This document shows, in pieces, positions 8,089 to 16,555 of a stretch of DNA of 42,223 bases. Position 1 is the stretch's first letter, and each line of letters begins with the position of its first letter. Source of the DNA: an uncultured Solimonas sp. (GTDB lineage Bacteria; Pseudomonadota; Gammaproteobacteria; Nevskiales; Nevskiaceae). Both the position numbers and the translations under genes were made by a program. Location: contig CAMLDZ010000015.1 in the NCBI GenBank assembly GCA_946478985.1, positions 1-42,223 on the forward strand, given 5' to 3'. The notes beneath the pieces are model-generated. The model saw only the letters and a program-made list of their open reading frames with translations. It did not search any database and was not told the origin of the DNA.

Positions 8089-9683
8089 TCAAGCTCAGCC
8101 AGCAACGCACCAAGACCCTGCTCGCGATCCACGGCTGGTCGGCCGTGTGGCTCGGCCTGCTGCTGTATGCGGTGGTCGTCACCGGCGTCGCCTCGGTGTT
8201 CGCCGACGAGATCGCCGGCTGGTCGAGTCCGCTCGCCGCGGAAGTCGAGAACCCGTTCCCCGCCGGCACCGACGCCGCTCTGCGCCGCGTCGCCGATAGC
8301 ATCGACCCGAGTTACCGCGAGGAGCTGTTCTTCTACCCGCGCGCCGGCGGCAGCCTCTACGCCTTCTTCCACCGCCACGAGACGGGCGCCGACGGCAAGC
8401 CGAATGAGCGTGGCGTCGCCGTCGAGATTGATCCGTTGACGCTGCGCGAGCTGGACCGCCGCGAAGGCTGGGACGAGGAGGTCGAAGCCGGCGATACGCG
8501 CAATGCGCTTGCGCAATTCATGGTGGAAATGCACGTGCGCCTGCATGTGCCCAATCCCTGGGGCCTGCTGCTGACCGGCGTCCTCGGCCTGGCGATGCTG
8601 GTGGCCGCAGTCAGCGGTTTTCTCACCCACCGCCACCTGATCCGCGAGCTGTTCACGCTGCGCCGCGGCCGTAACGGCAATGCCCAGGTCAAGCTGCTGG
8701 CGACGCGCGACAAGCACGTCATCGGCGGCTCCTGGAACCTGCCGTTCGCCTTCATCCTCGCCTTCACCGGCAGCTACTTCAGCTTCGCCGGCGCCTTCGG
8801 CATTCCGGTGATGGCGATGGTCGCGTTCGGCGGCGACCAGGAGAAGATGATCGAGACCATCGTCGGCAATCCCTCGCAAGCCGACACCACCGCCTGGCCG
8901 CTCGCCAATCTCGACGCGGTGATCGCCGACGTCCGCGAACGCAGCCGCGCCGAGCCCTCGTTCCTGATGGTGCAGAACTGGGGCCGCGCCGATGCCTTGA
9001 TCACCGCTTTCATGAAGCCGCGCGAAGGCAAGCTGGCCGGGCCGACCTACGTCTACAGCGGCACCGACGGCGCGTTCCAGCGCGAGAAGCCGGTACTGGG
9101 CCTGGTACCGTCGAGCGGCTCGATGCTCGTCGACCTGATGGCGCCGCTGCATTTCGGCCACTTCGCCGGCGTGCTGTCGAAGACCGTCTGGTTCGCGCTG
9201 GGCTTCGCCAGCGCCTATGTGATCGTCACCGGCCTCAATCTGTGGACGCAGCGGCGCTGGGACCAGCGCGGCTGGCGCCAGCTGGCGCGCGCCACGCAGT
9301 GGGTCGGCTACGGCCTGCCGCTGGCGCTGATCGGCACCGCCTACGCATTCTTCCCGCTGCGCGCGGCTGGCGGCGGCGTACAGGGACCGATGATGCAGAC
9401 CTTTCTCGCCATCGCCGCGGTGACGGCGCTGATCGCCTGGACCCTGCCGCGCGTCGAACGGATCCGCGCCGTGCTGGTCGGCACTACCGGCCTCGCACTG
9501 CTCGGCCTGCCGGCGCTGCGCATGCTCTGCGGCGGTCCCGACTGGGCGCAGGCCACCACGCAGAATCTGCATGGCATCCCCGCCCTCGACGGGCTGCTGC
9601 TGCTGGCCGGCGTGCTGTGCCTGCTGCTGTTGCGGCGGCGCCCGCAGCCCGCGGCCGCCGCGCTGGCGGAGCAGGCCTCATGA
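8085..9683 (+). CDS. PepSY-associated transmembrane protein
   Basis: 532 aa from the ATG at 8085, which overlaps the preceding stop; the open frame further upstream is only the shadow of the previous gene. The first helix begins LLAIHGWSAVWLGLLLYAVV, the characteristic start of PepSY-associated TM proteins, with an early His. Periplasmic loops, a helix near residues 160-180 (LLLTGVLGLAMLVAAVSGFL), a third near 225-250 and a cluster of helices at the C-terminus follow. Members are linked to siderophore or ferric reductase activity in the inner membrane and often sit beside TonB-dependent receptors. No receptor is present here. The Fur-type box upstream supports a role in iron uptake. The reaction is not proven. 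Confidence 0.9.
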   Translation: MIKLSQQRTKTLLAIHGWSAVWLGLLLYAVVVTGVASVFADEIAGWSSPLAAEVENPFPAGTDAALRRVADSIDPSYREELFFYPRAGGSLYAFFHRHETGADGKPNERGVAVEIDPLTLRELDRREGWDEEVEAGDTRNALAQFMVEMHVRLHVPNPWGLLLTGVLGLAMLVAAVSGFLTHRHLIRELFTLRRGRNGNAQVKLLATRDKHVIGGSWNLPFAFILAFTGSYFSFAGAFGIPVMAMVAFGGDQEKMIETIVGNPSQADTTAWPLANLDAVIADVRERSRAEPSFLMVQNWGRADALITAFMKPREGKLAGPTYVYSGTDGAFQREKPVLGLVPSSGSMLVDLMAPLHFGHFAGVLSKTVWFALGFASAYVIVTGLNLWTQRRWDQRGWRQLARATQWVGYGLPLALIGTAYAFFPLRAAGGGVQGPMMQTFLAIAAVTALIAWTLPRVERIRAVLVGTTGLALLGLPALRMLCGGPDWAQATTQNLHGIPALDGLLLLAGVLCLLLLRRRPQPAAAALAEQAS

Positions 9684-9955
9684 GCGGCACCGGCCTGTTT
9701 GCAGTTGCCGCGCTGCTGCCGAGCCTGGCGGCACTGCTCTGGCTGGCCTGGGGCGATCCCAAGCGCCGCCGCAGCCAGCGCCGCCGCGGCGGTCACTCGT
9801 CGGCGCAGCGCCGGCTGCTGGCGGCGGTGATCCTGCTGCCCGGCCTCGCGCTGGCTTTCAGCGGTGAATGGCCGGCGTTCCTGATCTGGCTGGGTTTTGC
9901 GGCGACCGCCGGCTGGGGCGCGGCGATGACACTGGCGCAGCTGCGCCGCGCCTGA
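9680..9955 (+). CDS. DUF3325-like small membrane protein
   Basis: 91 aa, starting in a 4-bp overlap with the PepSY gene. The layout is a hydrophobic N-terminal helix, a strongly basic cytoplasmic loop (KRRRSQRRRGG), the segment RRLLAAVILLPGLALAF and a final helix WLGFAATAGWGAAMTLA. This matches the DUF3325 family that accompanies PepSY-TM proteins in iron operons. Function unknown; probably an accessory subunit of the PepSY protein. It is the last gene of the operon and converges on cysS 26 bp away, with no clear terminator between. Confidence 0.75.
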   Translation: MSGTGLFAVAALLPSLAALLWLAWGDPKRRRSQRRRGGHSSAQRRLLAAVILLPGLALAFSGEWPAFLIWLGFAATAGWGAAMTLAQLRRA

Positions 9956-9981
9956 ACCCCGGCCGCGGATCGCGCACTACT

Positions 9982-11361
<1,380 letters not shown>

Positions 11362-11425
11362 GTCAGGAGCGGATCGGGTCGGCCGGAGGGCCGCGCAGAA
11401 TACCCGAGACCGCTCCCGGGCTGCT

Positions 11426-11551
11426 TCAGAGTACGAGCGTCACCAGCACCAGTGTGCTGGCCGCGCCCAGCAGATAGGCCCAGAAAGCCCAGACATAACG
11501 TGGCTTGATGCGATCGCGTCCGCTCACCGAGTCGTAATAGCGCAGGCCCAT
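11426..11551 (-). CDS. 41-aa single-span membrane protein
   Basis: A short ORF encoding 41 residues. The first half is polar and basic ([14 protein letters not shown]) and the second is one transmembrane helix ([22 protein letters not shown]) running to the C-terminus. A GGGGG run lies about 10 bases before the ATG. The N-terminus is predicted to be cytoplasmic by the positive-inside rule. It lies between the aminopeptidase and cysS on the same strand and follows a 125-bp AT-rich gap that could hold its promoter. No known family is recognised. It may be a regulator or stabiliser of a membrane complex, but that is not shown. Confidence 0.6.
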   Translation of the reverse strand: MGLRYYDSVSGRDRIKPRYVWAFWAYLLGAASTLVLVTLVL

Positions 11552-11582
11552 CTGACAGCCCCCGATTCTTGATGCAGTGCAG

Positions 11583-11598
11583 CAATAGACCGCTATTG
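11583..11598 (-). promoter_or_regulatory. Inverted repeat in the leader of the 41-aa protein gene
   Basis: CAATAG at 11583-11588 and CTATTG at 11593-11598 are perfect complements around a 4-base centre, 32-47 bp upstream of the small gene's ATG on the minus strand. It could be an operator or a small hairpin in the 5' leader. The short arms make this tentative. Confidence 0.3.
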
Positions 11599-11641
11599 TG
11601 TAGCGAAAACCGGGCCGGATGTAAGTGTATTTTTGATTAAA

Positions 11642-11672
11642 TATCGTGAAATCGCCTACATGACGCACGATA
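11642..11672 (-). terminator. Possible weak terminator of the aminopeptidase gene
   Basis: TATCGTG at 11642-11648 and CACGATA at 11666-11672 are a perfect 7-bp inverted repeat with a 17-base loop, just after the aminopeptidase stop on the minus strand. The stem is followed by TTTAATC, not a full T-tract. It might equally be an operator for the small membrane-protein gene downstream. Confidence 0.3.
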
Positions 11673-11676
11673 AATA

Positions 11677-12789
11677 TTACAAATCGCCGTCTTCCACCTG
11701 CCGACGGGCCGCCAAAGCCGCCAAAGCCTCGCGGCGCTGGCCCGCGCTCAGCGCCGACAGCGCCCTGGCCGCGGCATAGAAGCGCTGCCAATCGCGCGCC
11801 TCGTCCTCGAACAGCTGCGCGAACGCCGGCACCGCTTGCTGGTACAGCCCGAAAGGCAGCAGCCGTGCATTGTTCAAGGGCGCGGCGTCGAACCAGTGCT
11901 CGTAGACGGGCTCGCCGTTCCAGTCGTGATCGCGCAGCTGGGCGTAGTCGCGGCGTAGCCCGGCGAAGATCTCGGCCTTGCGCTCACGCATCGCCGTCAC
12001 TGTCAGCGGCAGGCGATACAGCGCGGCCAGGCGTTCGCGGCAGGCCCGCACCAGCCGGCTGAACTGCTCCTCCCGTTGACGGCGTTGCGTATCCGCCGCC
12101 AGCGACCATTGCGGGTGCAGCGCCGCGAACTGGCGCAGGCCCTCCTCGCCGACGAATTCGGCGAAGGATTCATTGAAGCCGCTGTCGCCCTTGAGGTAGA
12201 GCTTCTGGTGCGCCAGCTCGTGGAACAGGGTGTAGAGCAGCGTGGCGTCGTCCCAGCGCAACATCGTGCTGAGCAGCGGATCGTCGAACCAGCCGAGCGT
12301 CGAGTACGCCGCAACGCCGGCGACGTGGACGTCGTAGCCGCGTGCGGCCAGGGTCTGCGCGCGGCTGCGGGCCGCGGCCTCGGCGTAGAAACCCTGGTAG
12401 GCGACACAGCCAGCGACCGGAAAGCAATGCTGCAGCGGCTCCAGCGAGAACTCCTCGGTGGCGAACACGTTCCACACCACGTAGGCGCGCTGCAGCTCGG
12501 CGTAGCTGCGGTAGCTGCCGTTGTCCGGCAGCTGCAGGCTGCGGCTGGCCCAGTCGCGCGCCAGCTCGACGCGCTGCAGGCGCTCGCGCAGGGCCGGCGC
12601 GGTGGCCGGATCGTCGAGCAGCGCGGCGATCGGCTGCCGCGCGCGCAGCAGCTGCCACTGCCCCGCCACCGCCTGCGCGTAGTAGTCCAGCGTGCTGCAG
12701 CCGCACAGCAGGGCGACCGCCAGCAGCGCCAGCATCACCGGCGAGGCTCGGGCCCGGCAGAGGCGGGAAACGCTCGGATCGGTGGGCAT
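11677..12789 (-). CDS. Predicted zinc aminopeptidase, lipoprotein (PF10023 type)
   Basis: 370 aa from the ATG at 12789. Longer in-frame starts overlap the divergent permease gene and lack a signal. The N-terminus has Arg residues, a hydrophobic stretch and LLCGC with C31 as probable lipidation site. The metalloprotease motif HELAH occupies 190-194, with E191 as catalytic base and H190 and H194 as zinc ligands; NESFAEF at 206-212 supplies the third ligand and supporting acid (E207/E211). This arrangement and the length fit the predicted aminopeptidase family PF10023 (formerly DUF2265). It should act at the periplasmic face of a membrane. Substrate unknown. It is divergent from the AI-2E-type permease. 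Confidence 0.88.
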   Translation of the reverse strand: MPTDPSVSRLCRARASPVMLALLAVALLCGCSTLDYYAQAVAGQWQLLRARQPIAALLDDPATAPALRERLQRVELARDWASRSLQLPDNGSYRSYAELQRAYVVWNVFATEEFSLEPLQHCFPVAGCVAYQGFYAEAAARSRAQTLAARGYDVHVAGVAAYSTLGWFDDPLLSTMLRWDDATLLYTLFHELAHQKLYLKGDSGFNESFAEFVGEEGLRQFAALHPQWSLAADTQRRQREEQFSRLVRACRERLAALYRLPLTVTAMRERKAEIFAGLRRDYAQLRDHDWNGEPVYEHWFDAAPLNNARLLPFGLYQQAVPAFAQLFEDEARDWQRFYAAARALSALSAGQRREALAALAARRQVEDGDL

Positions 12790-12943
12790 ACCAGGCACGG
12801 TGGAATCGGTTCGAGCGGCGGGACGCGCCCGTCGCCGCCAGCGATGACGGGCCCTGATGATCGCATGCCGATCCGGCTGCCCGCGCTCGCGCAGCCAGCC
12901 TGGCGGAGCGCATATCATCGGCGGATCACGCACCGCCGCCGCC

Positions 12944-13966
12944 ATGACCACCGCTCCGCCTTCCGCCGTCCGCCGCGCCGACCTCATCGCCTGGGCCGTC
13001 AGCGCCGCCATCCTGCTGCTCGTGCTCAAGCTGCATCTGCTGCCGGCGCTGCTCGCCGGCCTGCTGGTGTTCCAGCTGGTCGACGTACTGGTGCCATGGC
13101 TGCGGCTGCGCGCGCTGGGCCGCGACGGCCCGCGGCTGCTGGCGGTGACGCTGATCGCCACCGTCGTCATCGCCGCGCTTGCGGCCGCCAGCATCTCGGC
13201 CGCCGGTTTCCTGCGCAACAGCGGCGAGAGCGTACCGATCCTGATGCGGAAGATGGCGCAGATCGTCGACGACGGCCGTGCGCATCTGCCGCAGGCGCTG
13301 CTGGCCTATGTGCCCCAGGACGCCGAAACCCTGCGCCTGCGTCTGGTCGACTGGCTGCGCTCGCATGCCGGTTCGCTGCAGATCGCCGGCCGCGACTTCG
13401 GCCGTGCGCTGGTGCATGTGCTGATGGGCATGATCATCGGCGCGATGCTGTCCTTGCAGAAGGCCACGCAGCGCGGCGACCGGGCGCCGCTGGCCGAGCG
13501 GATCATGCTGCAGAGCGCAAGGCTGGCGCTGGTGTTCCGCCGCATCGTCTTCGCGCAGATCTGGATCTCCGGCATCAACACGCTGTTCACCTGGCTCTAC
13601 CTCGGCCTGCTGCTGCCGGCCTTCGGTGTCGAGCTGCCGCTGACCAAGACCCTGGTCGCGATCACCTTCATCGCCGGCCTGCTGCCGATCCTCGGCAACC
13701 TGATCTCCAATACCGCGATCGTCATCGTCAGCCTCAGCCACGGCCTGCCGATCGCGGCCGGCTCGCTGGCCTATCTGATCGTCATCCACAAGCTCGAATA
13801 CTTCCTCAACGCGCGCATCATCGGCTCCAACATCAAGGCGCGCGCCTGGGAGCTGCTGGTGGCGATGCTGGTGATGGAATCGGCGTTCGGCATCCCCGGC
13901 CTGATCGCGGCGCCGATCTTCTACGCCTATTTCAAGGACGAGCTGCGCGACAAGGGGCTGGTGTAG
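12944..13966 (+). CDS. AI-2E family (PerM/YdiK-type) membrane permease
   Basis: 340 aa from the ATG at 12944. An in-frame start at 12857 would add a polar leader lying in the divergent promoter region, so it is rejected. The pattern is characteristic: two or three N-terminal helices, a long amphipathic and charged central segment (about 100-190), then a cluster of C-terminal helices containing WISGINTLFTWLYLGLLLP, GLLPILGNLISNT and HKLEYFLNARIIGS, signatures of PF01594. Members range from proposed autoinducer-2 exporters to Na+/H+ antiporters, so the substrate cannot be assigned. It converges on the MBL hydrolase gene 3 bp away. Confidence 0.9.
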   Translation: MTTAPPSAVRRADLIAWAVSAAILLLVLKLHLLPALLAGLLVFQLVDVLVPWLRLRALGRDGPRLLAVTLIATVVIAALAAASISAAGFLRNSGESVPILMRKMAQIVDDGRAHLPQALLAYVPQDAETLRLRLVDWLRSHAGSLQIAGRDFGRALVHVLMGMIIGAMLSLQKATQRGDRAPLAERIMLQSARLALVFRRIVFAQIWISGINTLFTWLYLGLLLPAFGVELPLTKTLVAITFIAGLLPILGNLISNTAIVIVSLSHGLPIAAGSLAYLIVIHKLEYFLNARIIGSNIKARAWELLVAMLVMESAFGIPGLIAAPIFYAYFKDELRDKGLV

Positions 13967-13969
13967 GGC

Positions 13970-14938
13970 TCAGCGCGCCTGGCCGTCGAGCCAGATCTCC
14001 AGGCCCTGCGCGTTGAGTTCGAAATCGGTGGCCAGGATGGCATCGATCTGCGCCTCGGCCAGCGTGCAGCCGTGCGCGCGCAGCGCCTGCAGCGCGTCGT
14101 CGCGCAGCGCCGCCACCAGCGCCGCGTGGCGCTGCGGATGCGTGCGCAGCGCCGCGGCGATGCGCTCGTAGCGCGCAAGGTTGTCGCGCAGGTCCTGCGC
14201 CAGTCGTGCGACATCGCCGGCGACGCCGTAGTGAGTGAAGAAGATGCGCTGCGGCTGGTAGGCCAGCAGCCGGTCGATGGTGCCGCGCAGCGCCTGCGGA
14301 TCGAACTGCACCGGCGAGCTGGTCAGCATCACGAACGGCCCGGCGGCCGTATCGAACTCCCGGTATGACAAGCCCAGTGTGTCGCCGCTGAAGACGCCGC
14401 GGCTGAGCGCGTCCCAGACCGCGAAATGGTGACGCGCGTGGCCCGGGGTATCGACGAATTCCAGCTCGCCGCCGGCGAACGGCAGCCGCGCGCCGTCTTC
14501 GGCGACGATCACCCGCGCCGCGTCGACCGGCACGATCGGCCCGTACATCTGCGCCACGTAGTCGGCGCCATAGACGGCCGCGGCACCGGCGATCAGCTTC
14601 GACGGATCGATCAGATGCCGCGCGCCACGCGGATGCACCACCAGCCGCGCCTGGGGCAACGCCTGCATCAGCAGGCCGGCGCCGCTGGCGTGATCCAGAT
14701 GCACATGGGTGGGAATCACATAGCGGACCTGCTCGCGGGAGATGCCCTGCGCGTCCAGCTGCGCCAGCAGCCGCGGCACGCTGTGCGCGGTGCCGGTCTC
14801 GATGAACGCCGCCTCGCCGGCGCGGGCCAGCAGATAGCAACACGCCATCAGCGGCCGCTCCTGCAAGGTGTCGATGCAGGTCACGCCATGTTGTGCGTCG
14901 CCGCCGAGCGGTTCGGCTGCCGGGGTCTGTGTGTGCAT
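13970..14938 (-). CDS. MBL-fold metallo-hydrolase, ST1585-like
   Basis: 322 aa, cytoplasmic (no signal). The binuclear metal site is visible: THVHLDHA with H78, H80, D82 and H83, then TPGHARHH, SGDT and a late THYG histidine. The segments GARHLIDPSKL and VYGADYVAQMYGPIVPV are typical of the ST1585-like subgroup of metallo-beta-lactamase fold enzymes. The C-terminal 90 residues form a helical extension. The reaction is unknown; glyoxalase-, lactonase- or phosphodiesterase-like hydrolysis are possible. The start has no strong ribosome site. It lies 32 bp downstream of the LuxR-type gene on the same strand and may be co-transcribed with it. Confidence 0.88.
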   Translation of the reverse strand: MHTQTPAAEPLGGDAQHGVTCIDTLQERPLMACCYLLARAGEAAFIETGTAHSVPRLLAQLDAQGISREQVRYVIPTHVHLDHASGAGLLMQALPQARLVVHPRGARHLIDPSKLIAGAAAVYGADYVAQMYGPIVPVDAARVIVAEDGARLPFAGGELEFVDTPGHARHHFAVWDALSRGVFSGDTLGLSYREFDTAAGPFVMLTSSPVQFDPQALRGTIDRLLAYQPQRIFFTHYGVAGDVARLAQDLRDNLARYERIAAALRTHPQRHAALVAALRDDALQALRAHGCTLAEAQIDAILATDFELNAQGLEIWLDGQAR

Positions 14939-14970
14939 GCCGGACAGTATGCGCTGGCCGGCCGCCGGCT

Positions 14971-15942
14971 TCAGAGGGTGCGGCGCAGCAGTTCGGCCAG
15001 TTCCTCGCGACGATAGATGCCCAGCTTGCGGTAGATCCGCGAGGCGTGGTTGGCGACCGTGCTGATCGCCAGCGTGAACTCGCGCGCGACGCTCTTGAAG
15101 GTCTTGCCCAGCGCCAGCGCGCGGGCGATCTCCTGCTCGCGCGGCGACAGCACATCGAGCGGATGCGGGCGCCGGACATTGATCAGGAACATCTCGCCCT
15201 GCTGGCGTACGCGAAAATGCAGGCTGCCGATGTGGAAGCTGCTGCCGTCGCGCAGGCCTTCCGCCGGCAGCGGCAGCGGCAGCCGCGCGGCGTCAGGATC
15301 GCCGTGCTCGCTGATCAGCAGGCGGCGGAAACTGTCGCTGAGGATATAGACGCCGCCGTCGCGATCGACCAGCGCGGCCGGACCGCGTGAGCTGCGACCC
15401 ATCTCCATCAACCATTCGTCGCGCTGCACGAACTGGCGCAGCGCCACCGTCGCGGCCTGTACCAGATGGCCGAGCGCACGCCGCAGCGGCTCGCGCTCCA
15501 CCGCGCCGGCGTCCACCCGCAGCGCGATGACGCTGTACAGGTGCGTGCCGCGATGACTGGCTTCCAGCGCCAGCCCGCAAGCCACCGGCTGGCCATGCCG
15601 CGGCCAGGCGATCTCGATCTCGCGGCGCTTGCTGGAGAACTTCAACGACGCCAGCGTGGCGGCATCCGGCGCGTCGGTCGCAGGCCATTGTGTGAACTCG
15701 CCGGCCTGACCGCCCTGCGCGCGCAGCAGCCAGGCACCGCTGGCGGCGCCGCTCCACTGACACAGGGCGCGCAGGCAGTGGGTGCGGAATTGCTGCCAGT
15801 CCTTGACTGCGGCAGCGTCGTAGAACGATTCGATCAGCCGGTCGAGCTCGCCGGCCGGACGGGCGCGAGCGGACGGCGGCTGGCCTGCCGCGGGCGCCTT
15901 CGTCTGCCTCGTGTCGATCGCCACCGCCTCGTGCGTAGTCAT
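14971..15942 (-). CDS. LuxR-type HTH transcriptional regulator
   Basis: 323 aa from the ATG at 15942; upstream in-frame Mets at 15975 and 16029 are possible but less likely. Residues 265-320 are a complete LuxR/GerE HTH (LSPREQEIARALALGK, then ISTVANHASRIYRKLGIY). The N-terminal 260 residues match neither receiver nor autoinducer-binding domains recognisably; they are moderately hydrophobic and alpha/beta in character, perhaps a GAF- or PAS-like sensor. It follows chpC by 100 bp on the same strand, so it may be expressed with the Pil-Chp genes and could be a local regulator of motility or of the MBL hydrolase. That link is only positional. Confidence 0.85.
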   Translation of the reverse strand: MTTHEAVAIDTRQTKAPAAGQPPSARARPAGELDRLIESFYDAAAVKDWQQFRTHCLRALCQWSGAASGAWLLRAQGGQAGEFTQWPATDAPDAATLASLKFSSKRREIEIAWPRHGQPVACGLALEASHRGTHLYSVIALRVDAGAVEREPLRRALGHLVQAATVALRQFVQRDEWLMEMGRSSRGPAALVDRDGGVYILSDSFRRLLISEHGDPDAARLPLPLPAEGLRDGSSFHIGSLHFRVRQQGEMFLINVRRPHPLDVLSPREQEIARALALGKTFKSVAREFTLAISTVANHASRIYRKLGIYRREELAELLRRTL

Positions 15943-16042
15943 CCCTGAGCCCCTGGAGCGCCACCGCGCCTGCATTCCGAGGACATAGGTATATCGCGGC
16001 GCCGGCCGGCGCGGTCGCGCGCCCATCACCCCACAGCTGCCG

Positions 16043-16555
16043 TCAGGCCGCCGACAGCCGCGAAAGCTCGGCTTCCAGGCCTTCCAGATCGGGGATCAGC
16101 GCCTCCTGGCTGCCGATGCGCAGCCGAGCCAGCACCAGGTCGTCACGGTCGCCCTCGCGCAGCGGCAGCGGCTGGGCCGTGCCCTCCCTCAGCATCAGCA
16201 GGTGCGGGTAGGCCTGGGCGACGATCGCCAGGTGCGCACCCGGCAGATGCCGGCCCGGCGTGTGCAGAACGATCAGGCGCTCGCGCCGCGACTCGCCCGG
16301 CGGCGTCGGATTGAGCTGCTCGAAGCACAGCACCGGCACGCGGCGGCCGTTCCAGTCGAGATGGCCGCGCAGGCCCGCTGGCATCGCTTCCGTGACCGCC
16401 AGCGGCTCGCCGCCGAGCACCTCGGCGACCGCCGCGTTGGGCAGCAGCAAGGTGTCGCCGGCGATCGCGATCAGCACCGCGTAGACGCGGTCGTCAGCGC
16501 CGTCGGCAGCCGGTGCCGGCACCAGCGCCGGCGGCATCATCGATTCTTCGTTCAT
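16043..16555 (-). CDS. chpC: ChpC-like CheW-domain protein
   Basis: 170 aa with a single CheW-like beta-barrel (about 22-165): YAVLIAIAGDTLLLPNAAVAEVLG, GHLDWNGRRVPVLCFEQL, and a long LIVLHTPG to AIVAQAYPHLL section. Its ATG overlaps the chpA stop by 4 bp (ATGA at 16552-16555), showing coupled translation. In Pseudomonas the second CheW-like protein in the Pil-Chp cluster is ChpC, thought to couple additional receptors to ChpA, and position and size fit. A restart at the internal Met pair (residues 6-7) is possible. It is the last chemosensory gene of this block; no chpB methylesterase gene precedes it as in Pseudomonas. Confidence 0.85.
   Translation of the reverse strand: MNEESMMPPALVPAPAADGADDRVYAVLIAIAGDTLLLPNAAVAEVLGGEPLAVTEAMPAGLRGHLDWNGRRVPVLCFEQLNPTPPGESRRERLIVLHTPGRHLPGAHLAIVAQAYPHLLMLREGTAQPLPLREGDRDDLVLARLRIGSQEALIPDLEGLEAELSRLSAA

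Noticed and set aside
12790..13218. N-terminal extension of the aminopeptidase gene
   Set aside because: It would overlap the divergent permease gene and put a Ser/Thr/Arg-rich stretch before the lipoprotein signal.
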